Below are positions 62,624 to 64,000 of a DNA stretch of 64,000 bases, piece after piece. Source of the stretch: Muscardinus avellanarius (Eukaryota > Chordata > Mammalia > Rodentia > Gliridae); the NCBI GenBank assembly GCA_963383645.1, contig OY726560.1, forward strand, positions 149,289,349 to 149,353,348, in the 5' to 3' direction. Under the pieces are notes generated by a model, which saw only the letters and a list, made by a program, of their open reading frames with translations, was not told the DNA's origin and did not search any database. The position numbers were made by a program, and so were the translations under genes. How positions within the stretch are numbered: the stretch's first letter is position 1; each line of letters starts with the position of its first letter.

Positions 62624-64000
62624 CAGGGAATTAAGAAGCTACAAGTATAGGGGCTCCTCCCTGTGAATGCCTGGGTAGCACAGTCCCAGGTCTTGTGCCC
62701 TGCCTAGGGCCACGGTGCCATCACAGGAACCTGCAGAGCCTGTCACGTCCTCTCTGGATAACGGTCATCTTGGGGCTGGCCTTCACTTTTCTCCTCCTCC
62801 ATTTCTGTCAGAGTTGAGTCTGGAAAATTCTACTTTTTATTTTTCCTTCCCTGTGAAAAACCTCCTGGGAACTAAAACGAATGTCACCCTGGATTCTGCT
62901 TGTTATCACCAAAGGCCTCACGTTAGCCAAGTCACTCACTCAGGACAGCCGTTCAGCCTGCTCAGAAAATGGCTCCTGAGTGTGGGCCTTCCACAGCCCC
63001 AAGACCTGCATAACTGGTAGTGTGTCCCCAGGTGGCTGGAGTGGGGGAACAGACCACGCTGGCCTTGTCTGGCTGTCAAAGGACCCCAGTGGGCATATTG
63101 CCTTCGCCAGGTCTGAGAGAGGAATGCGTTTCCACCGGAACCACATCCGGGCCTCACCTAGCCTCTGACAGGAGACACCTGCAGCCCTTCACCCGAGTCA
63201 CCCGAGGCGGGTTCCAGCTGCTGGGCCCGGGATCTTGAGACAGAGCCCAGCCCGGCCTTCCCCACACTCAAGGACAGCCGGCGGCTCAGAAGACCACCTG
63301 TTTGGGTAACAGAGACTCACTCGATGCGACTCTTAAAATCACCAAGAATAAGAGCATTGGAGCCTTCAAAAAATTGCCAATTTGATACTTTTTGGAATGC
63401 AAAAAAAAAAAATATTTTAAAGTATCAAGAAAGAAAAAACCCAGTCTCCATGAGATTTCCACCCTCTCCTGGAGGATCCTGGGCCTGTGGGCCGCACACA
63501 GCTCCAAAATACGTGCGCATCCTTGGGAATTCTACACTGTTTCCGTGGAGGTGGAGTCTCACTTTACAGATTTCTCTCAGTCTTTTGTGCTTAGTATCCT
63601 TAATGGCTTTGCAAGTCAGTGAATCTAGGTCTACCTTGACTCTTTTTCTCTTTTGACGCAGATACATCCACACTCACAAAATTTACACGTTTAAGATTTT
63701 ATTGTATATTCTGCTCCGAAATGTTGGCTTTTTAAGAACTTGCATCCCTCTGCCGTCCCCCTCCACCTACTTCCAATTCATGTTAACAGACTGTTATATG
63801 CTCTTCGGCACCTTCTTCCGTGCTTGTATCATAATAGACAGACAAATAAATACAAACACATGCCCAAGATGTATACATATTTCATATGTACCACTGCATC
63901 TTGCTTTTCTTCTCTACCAAAGCCAGGGAAATCCTCTCAAATCAAATAATGAAGCCCTCATTCTCTCATAGTGGAAATAAACCCTAATTTATTTAAACAT
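62624..64000. other. unique sequence to the window end
   Basis: GC-moderate unique DNA to about 63300, then AT-richer. The final 300 bp may include old LINE remains ('GTTAACAGACTGTTATATGC', 'GTACCACTGCATCTTGC'), but I cannot assign them. No gene recognised. Confidence 0.4.

Noticed and set aside
1..64000. prokaryotic or viral gene cluster, defence system or biosynthetic locus
   Set aside because: Repeat content, microsatellites and the lack of dense coding frames show mammalian nuclear DNA; no such genes are present.

Overview
This is non-coding mammalian nuclear DNA, most likely from a squirrel-family rodent (squirrel, marmot or ground squirrel). The strongest evidence is about 35 copies of a dimeric SINE: a 7SL/B1-like left half ending in a 'CTTAGTGAGACCCTGTTTCAAAATAAA' type sequence, fused to a tRNA-Ala-derived ID-like right half ('GGGCTGGGGGTGTAGCTCAGAGGTAGA...GGGTTCAATCCC'). 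This is the B1-dID type known from squirrel-related rodents. Free ID monomers, rodent-type L1 3' ends, a MaLR-type LTR and ancient MIR/L2 elements complete the repeat picture. The species call is inferred from repeats only.  Layout. 1-4.8 kb is mostly unique and holds AT-rich stretches that look like developmental regulatory DNA. 4.8-12 kb is repeat-dense: a run of SINEs, then a rearranged L1 (5' UTR and ORF1 in sense orientation, an inverted ORF2 fragment, and a sense 3' end). 12-20 kb is mainly unique with several conserved-looking AT-rich blocks (16.2-19.9 kb). 20-25.5 kb holds a GC-rich minisatellite, MIR and L2 fossils, and a CA/GT microsatellite pair flanked by SINEs. 25.5-31.3 kb is largely unique and includes a 52-bp nested dyad with two CACGTG boxes around a double CCAAT core (26.73 kb) and a small CpG-rich island (30.2-30.5 kb) under a 339-codon open frame. 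31.3-44 kb is unique DNA with scattered SINEs, a possible exon at 32.47-32.82 kb, a block of three tandem antisense SINEs, and a MaLR LTR. 44.9-47.2 kb is ancient L1 debris. 47-64 kb alternates SINEs, two 5'-truncated L1 copies, microsatellites and two more conserved-looking AT-rich blocks (53.5 and 55.1 kb).  No protein-coding host gene, rRNA, functional tRNA or CRISPR array could be supported. The only recognisable protein homology is L1 ORF1, with one internal stop. Many AT-rich, homeodomain-motif-rich blocks in otherwise gene-free DNA suggest a gene desert or a very large intron near a developmental regulator, but conservation could not be tested and no locus name is offered. I did not find a new biological system. 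The best leads are the nested dyad, the CpG-rich island, the possible MIR-derived exon, and a SINE subfamily that appears recently active.
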